Source: a virus
Length of the DNA stretch: 63,251 bases
Reading direction: 5' to 3' (one strand)
IMG/VR virus record: IMGVR_UViG_3300042569_000591
Coordinates: 1 to 63,251 of that record
A program made the position numbers and the translations under genes. This document shows, piece after piece, positions 41,498 through 53,900 of the stretch (the first letter of the stretch is position 1; each line of letters begins with the position of its first letter). Below the pieces are notes generated by a model. The model was not told the origin of the DNA. It saw only the letters and a list, made by a program, of their open reading frames with translations, and did no database searches.

Positions 41498-42253
41498 ATG
41501 ATTATAGATACACTTACTTTCTCTAATAAAGCTGAGGGATGGACATCTAGGTGGACTTATCGTCCTGAATGGATGATTGGACTTAATAGTACATTTTATT
41601 CTTTTAAGGGTGGAAATCTATACAAGCATGATTCCAATCAAAATAGAACTCAATTTTATGATCAGCCTATTAATAATCTTTACGGCTTTTCTGTAGAGAC
41701 TATATTCAATGAGTCGCCTATGGAGATTAAAATGTTTAAGACATTATCTTTAGATTGTACAACAGCATTGAATGTTGAAGGATATACTGATTTAGATAAG
41801 GTAGAAATACTTAAAGATCAATTTGTAAATAAAGAGGGAGAGTTTCATTCTTACGTAAGGAGACCACAGAATGATGTTGATTACGAGTTATTATCTACTC
41901 AAGGTGTTGGTGTTGTCAGTCAAGTAGTATCAAATACTATTACAATCGCAGGTGAAATTACTAATGTAAACGTAGGTGATATTGCATATGGAGGTGTGAT
42001 TATTGGATCTCAAATAAGCCCATTTTTAATAGGTCAAATATCATCAGTTACACCATCATCTATAAATGTAGCCGTTGGATCTACACTCCCAGCAGTTGGC
42101 AATTATTTATTTATTGTTAAACAGTCATCTGTAGAATCTTATGGAGCAAGAGGTTACTTTCTTAATTTAAAACTTTCTTTAAGTGGAACTGAAGCAACAT
42201 CAGATCATGAGCTATTTGCTGTCAAGAGTTCTTTATTCAAAAGTTTTCCTTAA
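41498..42253 (+). CDS. Tail structural protein candidate
   Basis: 251 residues. GWTSRWTYRPEWMIGLNSTFYSFKGG near the N-terminus, then RTQFYD and VETIFNESPMEIKMFKTLSL, is a pattern I know from the C-terminal part of large tail proteins in Bacteroidota phages, here as a separate gene. The C-terminal half is a beta domain with repeated Val/Ile. Likely part of the tail. Confidence 0.6.
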   Translation: MIIDTLTFSNKAEGWTSRWTYRPEWMIGLNSTFYSFKGGNLYKHDSNQNRTQFYDQPINNLYGFSVETIFNESPMEIKMFKTLSLDCTTALNVEGYTDLDKVEILKDQFVNKEGEFHSYVRRPQNDVDYELLSTQGVGVVSQVVSNTITIAGEITNVNVGDIAYGGVIIGSQISPFLIGQISSVTPSSINVAVGSTLPAVGNYLFIVKQSSVESYGARGYFLNLKLSLSGTEATSDHELFAVKSSLFKSFP

Positions 42254-42258
42254 ATTTG
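42251..42258 (+). promoter_or_regulatory. -7 box (TAAATTTG) before the acetyltransferase gene
   Basis: TAAATTTG overlaps the stop codon of the preceding gene and lies 5 nt before the ATG at 42263, the same arrangement as at 41486. It suggests a family of very short or leaderless late transcripts. Confidence 0.35.
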
Positions 42259-42262
42259 TTAC

Positions 42263-42667
42263 ATGGAAGTTAGGTATCTTGATGACCGTGACTACGATGT
42301 TTTGGCGTCATGGTGGAAAGATTGGAGATGGACTCCACCTCCAAAAGATATGCTACCTCAAAACGGCCGTGGAGGCTTAATGATTACAAAAGACGGTGTA
42401 GATATTTGCGCTGGATTTATATACTTTACTAACTCCGCTACGGCTTGGGTTGAGTTTATTGTATCTAATTTTCAGTATAAACAAAAAGATAGGAAGGATG
42501 CTATTATTCTTTTGATTAATGCACTTTCTGAGGTTGCTAAAGAGAATGGATGCAAGTATGTATACACCTCACTTAAGAACCAAAGTTTGATTAACTATTA
42601 TGCAGAATGTGGATTCCAAAAAGGATCTGAAAACTGCACTGAAATGATAAAGATATGGCAGCAGTAA
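42263..42667 (+). CDS. GNAT-type N-acetyltransferase
   Basis: The 134-residue protein begins VRYLDDRDYDVLASWWKDW; then GGLMITKDGVDICAGFIYFT; then AWVEFIVSNFQYKQKDRKDAIILLINALSEVA, which covers the acetyl-CoA-binding helix; then NQSLINYYAECGFQKGS, the typical end of GNAT domains. The R/Q-x-x-G-x-G/A motif is replaced by QKDRKDA, a known phage variant. Phage GNATs may modify virion or host proteins. It overlaps the next gene by 13 nt. Confidence 0.7.
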   Translation: MEVRYLDDRDYDVLASWWKDWRWTPPPKDMLPQNGRGGLMITKDGVDICAGFIYFTNSATAWVEFIVSNFQYKQKDRKDAIILLINALSEVAKENGCKYVYTSLKNQSLINYYAECGFQKGSENCTEMIKIWQQ

Positions 42668-43458
42668 CATCAACATTAGTAGCACTTGGAGGCGTAGGAC
42701 TCAGTGCTGCACAAGCCATCAAGGCAAACAAAGACATGAAGGCTGCAAGTGCAGCGTCACAACAAGCAAAAAATCAACTTAAGCAAATTAAGGAGACAAA
42801 CCCTTTCAAGGCAGTTCAGACACCTATGCTTGGTTTTGAATTAGCTCAACAACAGCAATCACAACGTGAATCTCAAATGGTAGAAGCATTGCAAGGTGTT
42901 GGTGCTGAAGGCGTTATTGGTGGCATTGGTCAATTGGCTCAAGCTGGTAACGAGCAAGATTTACAACTAGCTGCTCAAGCAAATCAAACACAATTCCAAA
43001 GAGATATGGCTCAAGCTGAAGCTGAGTCAGGCATTGAAGCGCGTAAGGCTGAGAGAGATTGGATGGCTGGAATTGGAGAAATTCAGGAACAAAATATGCG
43101 AAGAGCTGAAGCAGCTGCTAATAGAAATGCAGCTATTCAAGGAGCTTTTCAATCTTTAGGAACAGCAGCTCTGGGAGCTGACAAGATGGTTGATTTATAT
43201 AGAAATACAGGTGATGCCACTAACGTAGCTACTCAAGCTACTCAAGCTGGACAAGATGCGCTTGGTAATCCATTTAGAAGGCCTAATCCTTTAGATCAAC
43301 CACTTACAGATTCAACTAGATTAAATTATTTATTTGATAATCCTGTTGCTGGTAATATGAGATTAAGAAATAACACTAATATTGACTACCTTTTTAATAA
43401 CCCATTTGGTCAAAGAATTAACCCAGTAAATGTTAGTTTACTAAATAGTCTTAAGTAA
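42655..43458 (+). CDS. Internal virion (ejection) protein, T7 gp14-like
   Basis: 267 residues. A hydrophobic Ala/Gly N-terminus (AAVTSTLVALGGVGLSAAQ) precedes long Gln/Ala-rich helices (SQQAKNQLKQIKE, then FELAQQQQSQRESQM, then QFQRDMAQAEAESGIEARKAE). This composition and size are typical of ejected core proteins that line the channel through the cell envelope. The C-terminal 70 residues repeat NYLFDNP, DYLFNNP. It comes directly before two more ejection-type genes. Confidence 0.65.
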   Translation: MAAVTSTLVALGGVGLSAAQAIKANKDMKAASAASQQAKNQLKQIKETNPFKAVQTPMLGFELAQQQQSQRESQMVEALQGVGAEGVIGGIGQLAQAGNEQDLQLAAQANQTQFQRDMAQAEAESGIEARKAERDWMAGIGEIQEQNMRRAEAAANRNAAIQGAFQSLGTAALGADKMVDLYRNTGDATNVATQATQAGQDALGNPFRRPNPLDQPLTDSTRLNYLFDNPVAGNMRLRNNTNIDYLFNNPFGQRINPVNVSLLNSLK

Positions 43459-43459
43459 T

Positions 43460-44878
43460 ATGTCAACTAATAATCAAAACATATTTGGATACATGCCTGT
43501 TGAGTCAGTCGACTGGGCAAAGGGCTTCAATGATTTATCCAAAACAATTGGTGGTATTGGAGAAAGACGCGAAAAAGAAAAGGAAGAGCTTGATAAATTA
43601 AAGGATGACAATATAAAAACAATCCAACAGTCTGATTCATTTGCTAGTCAGAATTTTGGACAGATGATGCTTGGTGGATCTCAAGATGGTGTTGCCTTAA
43701 TGAAGCAGTGGAACGATGCTCTTAAAAAAGGTCAATTAGATCCAAAACAATACAAGCAAAACGTCAACAACTTAATGGAAAGCTGGAAAACGCTAGGTAA
43801 TAGTGTTAAAAGCTTTGACGCTAAAAATGCTGAGCTTCAGAAAATGATTAAAGATAATAAGGCATCTAAAGCTTCTATTGAGGCTGCTCAATATTTTGCT
43901 AGAATGGGTGAACTTAAAAATCTAAAGGTATTTATAGATCCATCAACAGGAACAGTAAGCACAGGAAGACTAGACCCTAAAACAGGACGGGTTATCCCAG
44001 ATACAATAGAAAGTGCAAAGACTATTGCTGATCCAAGTAATGCTGTTTTCGATAAAGTAAATCTTGACGAGGCTGTTAATGAGACAACTAAGCTTTGGAA
44101 AGATTATGTAGTTGAGAATGGATTGACAACTATAAGTGATCTTAGAAAAAATCCAATGTTTGCGTCAAAAATGGCTGACTTAAAAGGAGCCTTGACTAGC
44201 AACGATCGTTTGACTTTAAGTATTCTTCAGGATAATACTGATGAGGACTATTCAACTTATTATACCAATGAAGACAGGGTTGCTTTAATGGAGCAAATGG
44301 TCCAAAGAGAAAACGAAATAAGAGCTTACCAAGATAAAGGCAAGCTAACTGGATCAGAGCTTCAAGAATTCTTAAATAAGGCCGAACAAAAGCTTATACC
44401 TATGCAGAAAGATCCATCTGGTGTTTATCAACCTATGTTGACTGAAGCACAAAGAGAGGAAGCTAGAAAAGCAATTGACACTGCAGCAGCTCTTCAACTT
44501 GGATTTAAAGTGATGCAGGATGAACCTAAAGCCCCATCTGGTGGAGGTGGTTCAACTCCAAAAGAAGATAAGCCAGAATACTATGCATTGGCTTCTCAAG
44601 TTAGAAACGCTTGGCTAGATGGTGATGTTGAAAGATTAAACACTTTGTCTGCTGGTAAATTTATATTTGAGAAAGTTGGCAAAGGAACATATAGAGTAAT
44701 AAATTCAGCTAATCCTAAAGACGTTAGGGGTCCATTTAATTACATTAATGATGTTGGGCCTTTCTTTGGAACTAATCAAGGTTCATGGATTAAGCAAATG
44801 AATAAAGCTAGAACAGCAGCTGGAGTACAACAACCTGCTGGTAAAAAACAAACATCTTCTGGTATTAATTGGGGATAA
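43460..44878 (+). CDS. Internal virion (ejection) protein candidate
   Basis: This 472-residue protein is mostly helical and charged: NDLSKTIGGIGERREKEKEELDKL, then QNFGQMMLGGSQDGVALMKQW, then ESWKTLGNSVKSFDAKNAEL. A Gly/Pro linker (APSGGGGSTPKEDKPEY, about residues 356-374) precedes a small C-terminal domain. Order and character match the second ejection protein of podoviruses. There is no lytic transglycosylase motif. Confidence 0.6.
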   Translation: MSTNNQNIFGYMPVESVDWAKGFNDLSKTIGGIGERREKEKEELDKLKDDNIKTIQQSDSFASQNFGQMMLGGSQDGVALMKQWNDALKKGQLDPKQYKQNVNNLMESWKTLGNSVKSFDAKNAELQKMIKDNKASKASIEAAQYFARMGELKNLKVFIDPSTGTVSTGRLDPKTGRVIPDTIESAKTIADPSNAVFDKVNLDEAVNETTKLWKDYVVENGLTTISDLRKNPMFASKMADLKGALTSNDRLTLSILQDNTDEDYSTYYTNEDRVALMEQMVQRENEIRAYQDKGKLTGSELQEFLNKAEQKLIPMQKDPSGVYQPMLTEAQREEARKAIDTAAALQLGFKVMQDEPKAPSGGGGSTPKEDKPEYYALASQVRNAWLDGDVERLNTLSAGKFIFEKVGKGTYRVINSANPKDVRGPFNYINDVGPFFGTNQGSWIKQMNKARTAAGVQQPAGKKQTSSGINWG

Positions 44879-44900
44879 AATAATAATTAAAAAAATAAAT

Positions 44901-47900
44901 ATGCCAAACGATAATCTTAAGCAGTACTATTCTTACTTAAAGTCAAGTGGCGCTGATGTAGCTCCTACATATGATGCTTTTGCAACAACTTTAAGCAATG
45001 AAGAAAATGCGAAAAAGTACCACTCATATTTATTAAATAATGGTTTTGACACACCAAAGTCATACGACTCATTTTCTCAGACATTAGGATTAAAAAAAAA
45101 AGATCTTACGGTATCTGGATCGGCAAAACCTTCATCGGTAAAATTATCGACCACAACAACAATAAAGCCTACGGCATCTTCATCTTCAACAGGACTTCCT
45201 GATGGATTATATTCTTTTCCAGGGCAAGAAAATGCTACCTATAAAAAGGAAAAAGGAGATTGGTCTGTAGCATTTGATGGCTCATATAAATACATACCGC
45301 TATACAAAGGTGATGTACAAGCTCGTGTTGCTAACCTTGAAAAGAATGCTGTATCACTTGAACAATATGGTTTTGAAACACAACCTAGAAAAGAAGAGCA
45401 ATTAAAATATACAGAAGCTCCAAAACCAAAGTCAATCGCCAAACCAAAAACTGAAGCACAGAAGAAAGAGCAACAGTTATTTGAAACAGAATTCAAGGCA
45501 TTAGATCTTAATGATCCTGAATACTTGAGAAGAAAAGCTAGATCAGAAAAGATAGATCAATTATTAGCTCCAGTAACCGGAGATTTGATAGATTACAATG
45601 AAGGTAATGTTGTACCTGTCATTGATAATATAATTAAGCAATACCCATACTTAGAAGTATCTGAATCAGGTGTTGGATATGATGAATTAAAAATTCGTAA
45701 TAAAGTTACTGGCGAGAAAGCTGTCATTAATCTAGACAACTGGACTTCTGGAAGAGATGAGGAAGAGGCTAAGCAATTAAGAGCTTTCTTAGATGTTCAA
45801 ATTAACTCAAAAGATTATGTAGCTCAGAAACAGAAAGTAGATGAATTACAGGCTCAAATGCAGGATGCAACACCTACTCAACGTATTGACTTATCACAGC
45901 AATTATTAGAAGAGAAAGCTAAACTTAACGATCTTTCAGGGGCTAGATACAACTACGCAAAGAATGACAAGTATAAAGCTGCTGCTATCTATGATAAGAA
46001 TGCAAAGGATAATATTAAAGTAGATTATGCTAATCTTCAATTAAGATCAATTGACTACGCTGAAAAAGTAAAAAGCTATAATGAGTGGAATCAGACAGTA
46101 AATGATGCTAGAAGTAAAGGCTTGATCACTGAAGAGCAATACAATACAGAATATGCTCCAAAGTTACAGGCTGAGAAGAACATGTTAAATGATGAGAGAT
46201 TTCAAATCAATGAGTCATTTAATCAGGTAAGAAGTGATAGTACTTCTATTGACAATATAGCAGCAAGTGAGTATGCTATACAAGCGGAGAAAGGCAACGT
46301 TCTTAGTGGAGCAACATACTCATTCTTAGAAGGAGCTGAGAGCTCATTAAGATTTTTATTAGAGACAGGTGACTTTAAAGATGGTGAATTCAAAGGTTTT
46401 TTAACTCAAGCCGCACCTGGATCAATTAGTGATGTATATACTTCAGCTGAAGGAAGAAATGCTTTTGAGCAAATTATATTTGGTCTTGCAAACTCAGGTG
46501 GATCGGCTCTTGTTAGTGCAGCATCTGGATCCACATTATTGGGATTATATGCTTCTTCATATGTCAACATGAAGGACCAAATGAGCACCCCACAATTTAA
46601 GGATGTTCCAGAATACCAGAAAATATTGATGTCTGGTATTTATGGTGCCACTATTGGATATCTTGAAAATAAAGGTATTGGTAAGTGGTTTCAGAAGACA
46701 CCTGCTGGTAAAGGGCTTACTAATTGGATTTTAAAGAAAACAATATCAGAGCTAGGCAAAGATGCAACGGCTGAAACAATTGAGCTTACTATTAAAAAAA
46801 ATCTAGGAGCTGCCATAAAAAATGGCCTTATACAAGTAACAGCATCTGGATTAGTTGAGGGTTCTACCGAACTTGCTCAAGAAGCCACAGATATGGCGTA
46901 CAAAGAGGTATTCAATATAATGTCTGAAAAGAAATACTTTGACAATCCGACATCTTGGACAGATGTTGCTGATCGATTAGGTAAATCTTTTGTACTTGGT
47001 TTTGCTGGAGGTGCTGGAATGCAATCAATTACTCAAGCCACTCAGGTAGGCATGAATGAATTGGATAAAAATCAGATCAACAATATTACTGAACTGATTA
47101 ATAGTCCTGAGTTAAAGGATGTATTTAGACTCAACCTTAAGGATCAAATACTATCTGGCCAAATATCAAAAGAAGAAGCCAAAAGACAGATTCAAAAGAT
47201 AAATGAGATTGAAGGTACTCTTAACAAAATACCTGAAAAAGTAGATAGATTCCAAGCGTTCAAGTTAATCAATGAGCGCGATGCGATACAAAAAGAAATT
47301 GCAGGGAAAGACCCTGCTCTTGTCGCTGCTCAAACAGAGCGCGTCAATGCTATTAATGATGAATTAAAACAATTAAGTTATGCCGTTCAAGAGCAAGCAA
47401 CAAGTGAAGTACCTGTACAGCCAGGAGCCAAAATTGGCGGAGAAGTGGCGCAAGGAAAACCCGAAACAGGACTTAAAGAAACTACCCAAGAAGGTAGCCA
47501 AGCCCAAGAAGTAGAACAAGGTAAGTTTGTTGCAGAGGAAGCAACTCGTTTAGCGCAAGAAAATATAAGTACTGAGCAAAGACAATCTCTTGTAGATAGA
47601 CTTTATGAAGACCCAATTGCTTATGCTAGAGAAAATAATACTCCTGGTTCCCCTTCTGAAAACTTTATAAACTCATTAGAACAACCTATTAATATAGAAA
47701 ATAAATCTACTAAAGAAATAGCCAGCGAACTTAATACTATAGATAATACAGATTTAATAAAACAATTAGGTATAGAATCTAACTGGGATATGACAGCAGA
47801 AGGCGACCTTCTTGCTGGCAATGATCCTGTTTTGGCTTATACACAAAGAAAACTACCTCAATGGAATAGAGAAAGCCAACTAGGTAACATAAATCCTGAG

Positions 47901-50900
47901 TCAGAATTAACTTACGATATAGTTAAGGGAAGATTTGGATCGGTTGATAATAAGAACGTAGTAACTGCTAAAGATGAGAATGGAGTTATTGTAGGGGTTG
48001 TTGAATTGGCTAGTAATGGAGGAATAGAACATATTGCTGTAGCACCCGAATTTAGAAGAAAAGGAGTAGCCAATAAATTAATAGAAGTTTTAAAAGATAA
48101 CAATCCAAACCTTGATCTATCTAAAACAAAATTAAGAAGCAAGGGTTTTGAAAAAGTATTCTCTAACACTATAATTGCTGAAGCATATAAAAAAGCCAAG
48201 CAAGATGGTAGCAATCCAACGCTAGTCAAGGCAGTTGAGGATTCTTTAAGTAATAAAAATTTGGTTAGTAGCCAAAAACAAACTAAATTTGCACAAGATG
48301 AAACAGGAAACATACAACCCGAACGCACCGGAGACGGAAGAGGACGGACTGAGAGCAGGAAATTTACGCCTCTTGAAGGCGCGCCAGCAGTTCCAGGCAT
48401 TAACGGGCCGGACCCACAGCTTGTTGGAGTCGCAGAAAAGTACGCAGCAGACAATGGAATCGAGCTCAAAAGACAGTCAGAGTACGTCGAAGTAGACGAG
48501 CAAAGAGCCAAAAGAATAGCCGACGCTTACGAGCAGATGGCTAATAATCCTCAGGATCCAAAAGTAAAAGAAGCATACCAAGATCTCATAAATCAAACAA
48601 TTGCTCAGTATCAAGCATTAGTTGATGCCGGGTATAAGTTTTGGTTTATGGACCTAAATATTCCAAGCAATGAGGAGTATGCAGCAAGCCCATACAATGC
48701 CTTAAGAGACTTAAGACAGAATAAAGAGATGGGCGTATTCCCAACTACTGATGGATACGGAGAAGGTGACATAACACAAGCGCAGATCGACGCTAACCCA
48801 TTACTAGCTGACACAGGTATCAAATGGCCTGTGGGTGGACTAGATGGAGAAATGAAACCTGTTCTTGCAAATGACTTGTTCAGAGCAGTTCACGATGCAT
48901 TCGGCCATGGTCTTGAGGGTGCTGGGTTTAGAGCAAGAGGCGAAGAGAATGCATGGCAGGCTCACGTCAGATTGTTTACAGGACCTGCAGTCGGAGCTAT
49001 TACTAGTGAGACTAGAGGTCAGAACTCTTGGTTAAATTATGGTCCTTTTGGAGAAACTAATAGAACAGCAAAAGTAGAAGACACTGTATTTGCTGATCAG
49101 AAGATTGGCCTTATGCCTGAGTGGACTTGGTCTGAAGGTCGTGCAGGTGATATGGAGGAAGATATTTTACAAGCAGACACTAAAGATGCTACTAATCTAC
49201 AGAAAGCACTCGATGCTTTAGATAAGATTGAGAAGGATCTTGATAAGTTTGGAAAAGAAACTCTAGGCGTAAACATTCCAGTTGCTTTAGCTAAAACAAT
49301 TGTCAAGGCTGTTAAAGCGCTAGTTAAAGCCGGCGTAACACTTGAGCAAGCGATTAAACAAATTGCCGCTGAATACAATCTATCTGACAGAGATGTAAAA
49401 TCATTACTCACGCCTACGAAAGTATCTGATATTGACGTAAATGAAGTTAGAGCCAAGGCTAGACCTGGTAAACGTATATCAAAAGGATTATCAGTTAAAA
49501 CAGTTGCTGGTAAAAAGGTTATTGAGGAAACTGAAGATTTGTCTATAGAATACGTTAAGAAAAATGCCCCAAAGGCGTTTATTGCTAACGCTAATATTAT
49601 TTCCAAGTATCCACTAGTTGCCGGTAAGAAGAAGTTTAAAACAGCAACGACAGTTGAGCAAGCTCAAGAGATATATGATGTATTTGTTAGAGAAGTAGCT
49701 GATAACCTTAACTACTTAATGGCTGAATTTAAACCAGAGTACAGAGAAATATCAACTCTTTGGTATGATGGAGCTAATGCCATAGCAAATGATTTTGCTG
49801 CACAGTTTGGCGTATCAGCAGAGCAAGCAGCAGGTATTATTGCCGCCATGTCTCCTCAGAAAGACTGGTATCAAAACGTTCGTTTAGCTGAGATGGTATT
49901 GATGGCCTACAAAGATAATCCAGTCATGACTAAAGAAATGGTTGATTATCAGAAGAGTGTAAATGAAAAAGGACTTTACGATGGAGCTGAGTCAGCTGGA
50001 AAGAAATTAAAAAAAGCACAAAAAGAATACAACGAATCTAGAACTAAAGCCAATAAAGAAACTCTAGAAGAGGCTAAAGTTAAAATGCAGGAAGCTATTG
50101 AAAAAGCTGACGCTGTAATAACTATGCTTAATAAGTATATAGGTAAAAAATTAAATGAAGTTCCTGCATTTGTTCAGCCATATATGGTTAGAACATATCA
50201 TGAGGTGAACACAACTAAAGATTACAATATTGTAGCTCCTGATGGTAGCGTTCAAGGCGTCGCTAAAAATAAAGATGGATTAAATGCAAAAATTGCATGG
50301 GGATCTTATGTTGAGATTGGAAAGGCTGTATCAATTAAAAATGACGGTAGCCAGGAAAATATCACAAGATCTTTAGGTGAGATGCATAAGATTAGAAACT
50401 TCTATAACAACATCATTGATCCAATGAGCAAGGACGGTGATGTGACAATGGATACACATGCGATCGCTGCAGCATTGTTACTTCCTGTGTCAGGTAAATC
50501 AATTCAGGTTATTCAAAATTTTGGAGGCAAAGGAACTGCTGCTTCAAATTCATTTGGTATTAAAGGTTTGTATTATGCTTATGCAGATGCATACGCATTA
50601 GCTGCCAAAGAAGCCGGTCTATTACCAAGACAAGTACAAAGTATTACCTGGGAGGCTGTACGCGGTTTATATACAGACACATTTAAAAATAATAAAGCTG
50701 AAGTAGCAAAAATTAATAACATTTGGAAAGACTATCAAGATGGAAAAATTACAATCGATGAAGCAAGAGAACAAGCCAAAGAATCAGCCGGTGGAATCAA
50801 AGATCCAACCTGGGCAGGACCTGTTCAGACAGAGCTTGGAGAAGGCGCTGGGACGCAAGGTGTCGAAGGAAGAGGAGATGGAGATGAACGAGATACTGTC

Positions 50901-53900
50901 GGGGGGACCGATGGAGGAGGAGTTCTAACTGCAGACACTAAAGACAAAACAAACCTAAAGAAAGCCCTTGATGTATTAAACAAAGCTGACGACGACTTAG
51001 CCAAGTTTGGTAGAGAAACACTTGGTATCAATATACCTGTAGCTACAATGAGAGCTATTATTAAGCTTGCTAAAGTATTAGTTAAGACTGGTATAACTCT
51101 ACAAGACGCAATCATTCAAGCTGCTGAGCAGAAAAATGTATCCAAAAAAGATGCATTGAATGCTATTAAGTTTATATCTGAGACAATTAAACAACCAATT
51201 AAAAAAGTTGTTATTAATGAAATGGCAGCACTCAAGTCACAAATTAGACTTGAAGCTAGAGCCGCTCGTGAAGCTAAGGGCGATATAAATGCTAAAAGAA
51301 AAGCACTTGCAGCTGCTATTACCAGTATGGTAAGACAAGGAAAGATTACAGCTCTTCAAGCTAGAAGTATTATTAATAAGGTAAGTAAAGTTAATCTTGA
51401 TAATCCTATAATGGTTGATAGATTGATTAGCTATGCAGAAAGAGTATTTGACAGAGCTGACTACCAAGAGACATTAAGCAAGGCAGCTAAGATCAGAAAG
51501 TCAATCAAAAAAGCCATGAAGTCAAAAGACTTACAGGCTGAGGTTGCTGCCATGGCTAAGAAGTTCTCTAGTGTTGATCCGTTTATGGTTGAGGATATTG
51601 ATCAGTACATTGAGAATGCAGAGAAAGTACTTAATGCTGTTCGTCCTGTCAGAGATACAGATGTATCACTTCGTCAAGCTGTTGACATTGAAGCTATTAG
51701 TGAATACACAACAGCTCAGTTTGAGCGTCAAGAGGCAAATAAAAAAGCTGAATTACTTGCATTAAATAAATATTTAGTAGACTCTGGTATTGTTACTGAA
51801 GACATGACTGCCAAGGAGATCCAAGAGATGATCGACATTATTGCATCTGAAGAGTATGAGGTTGAAAACGCTGATAAGAAATTAAATTTCTTAAAAAATC
51901 GTTTTGAATTTATGGCAGGTGTGATAAAAGAGATGATTGTGAATAACAGAGATATATTTACAGACGAACCACTTGATCTAACTCAAAGCCAAAAAGATTT
52001 AATGAATGAAGTTCTTAAGTTTGACATTGATAAATTATCAGTTAAGCAGGCTGCTCAAGTTCTTGAAGCGATGGATAACTTCATCAACAATGGCATTACT
52101 AGTGGTCTTGAAGCTGTGGTTAAAAATTACATTGGTACAGAGAACGCTAATAAACTAGCCGCATCTGGTCTTAAGTCTAGACCACTTAAGATGTATTGGA
52201 ATAAAGCTGTAGGCCGTTTCTTCGGAGAGCAGTTTGTTTCATTGCCATTGCTCATCGAGAGAATGTTTCCTGGAATGAAAAAAGGTCTTAGATTCATGTC
52301 AGAAATGGGACTTACTGATGTAATCAGAGGAGTTGCTAAAGCTGACAGGGAGCATAAGATGATCGTAAAAGATTATACTAGTCAGGAATTCTCAAAAGGT
52401 AAGGGGTTTATGAAGGCTGAGAATGTATACGAGAGAGGTATGATTGCCTTCTTAAGTAGAAATTTAGCCGGAACCAAAACAGAAATGCGTAACGAATTCT
52501 TACGTCGCATTAAGATGATTGAAGAATCTATCAATGCCTTGATGACCGGATCAGAGACAGAGAGAAAAATGGGTGAAGCTTATCAAAAAGTATATGACAA
52601 GCTAAAAGTAGATAGCCAGGATCTTGACGTCATCAAAGCTAATGCTGAGCAAATGAATCTTGACGCTGTTAATTGGATGACACAACAATGGGCTGAAAAA
52701 TATAGCGACCTATCTGACATTAGTTTGTCTGTATACAACGCAATATTAGGAAGCGACACCAACTATACCCCAGATAGATATAAAGCTCTTGACGAGGCTG
52801 ATATTGAGTTGGATGAAAACTTATTGCAGAAAGGCAGCGCGTTTATGGGTGGTCTTGAGTACACTGACAAGAATAAGTCAGGTGTATTGATAGAGACAAC
52901 TAGACCAAAGGCTTTGCCAAAAGGTCGTTTTGTTAGTCTTGACTTTGACGTCAATAACTTCTCTAGTTTAAAAGGCGCGATGATTGACATTGAAACAGCT
53001 CCGGCTATTCGTCAAGTTGATGGATTTATCAAGTCAGACGGATATAAGAAAATGGTCAATGGTGACGACAGAAAAATTCTTACTCGTCGTATAAATAACT
53101 ATATCATTTCTGTAAAAGGAAAGACTAGCTTCAATCGTGACAGCATGAGATCAGTTGAGCGATTAGCCAACTTCTTAGGTAGTCTTGGTGTTGGTAAAGC
53201 GTTAGGTGGTTTTGACCAAACTATTAAGCAGACTGCTCCGGTTATTATCAACACATTGATTAATGCCGGGCGTTTTGATGGTCTTAATATGGAAATGAAT
53301 GAAGCCATCAACCGATCAGGTATGCCAATTGCAAATCGTGGTATTGAGGCTATATCAGGTGTTGAATCTGTTGACGCGTTGATTGATAAGAAAGGAGCAA
53401 CAGCTGCAGAGATAGCTAAGGCTATTGAGAAAGTCAGTCAAATGTATATGAAGGCTTTGCTATCTAAGCCGGATGTATGGGTTGCTAGATCGTCATTTAT
53501 TTCTTACTATAAGAATTACTTGAAGAACAATGGCATGTCAACTAACATTGACTGGAAATCACATGAGTGGAACCAGGATGCATTAAACTATGCTCAAATG
53601 ATGGTTGACCGTCAGCAAAACATTTCAGATGAAAAGCTAGCCGGTTCATTTATGAGCTCTCCAGATCCATGGAAAAGTGTTACTAGAAAGGTTATGCTTC
53701 CATTTGCTACGTTCATCATTAACCAAAAGAACCGTATGCACAATGACTTTGTAGCTTTATTTGGCAGAGGTGCAGAGACTTCTTTAGAAGATAAAAAGAA
53801 AGCAGCTAGATCATTGATTGGATTAAGTGCTGAGATGTTGGCATATCAAGCTATTGCTTACTTCATCAAGAACCAAATTTATGACAATGTAGCTGCTATG

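Noticed and set aside
47912-48511. A 199-residue minus-strand frame antisense to the giant gene
   Set aside because: Composition (Leu/Ser/Pro/Cys-rich) is typical of a shadow frame and no promoter or leader is present.
50740-50928. A 62-residue frame inside the giant gene, ending in a convincing acidic helix
   Set aside because: It sits within a low-complexity joint of an uninterrupted 3288-codon gene, with no leader. It may be a by-product of the GC-rich linker.
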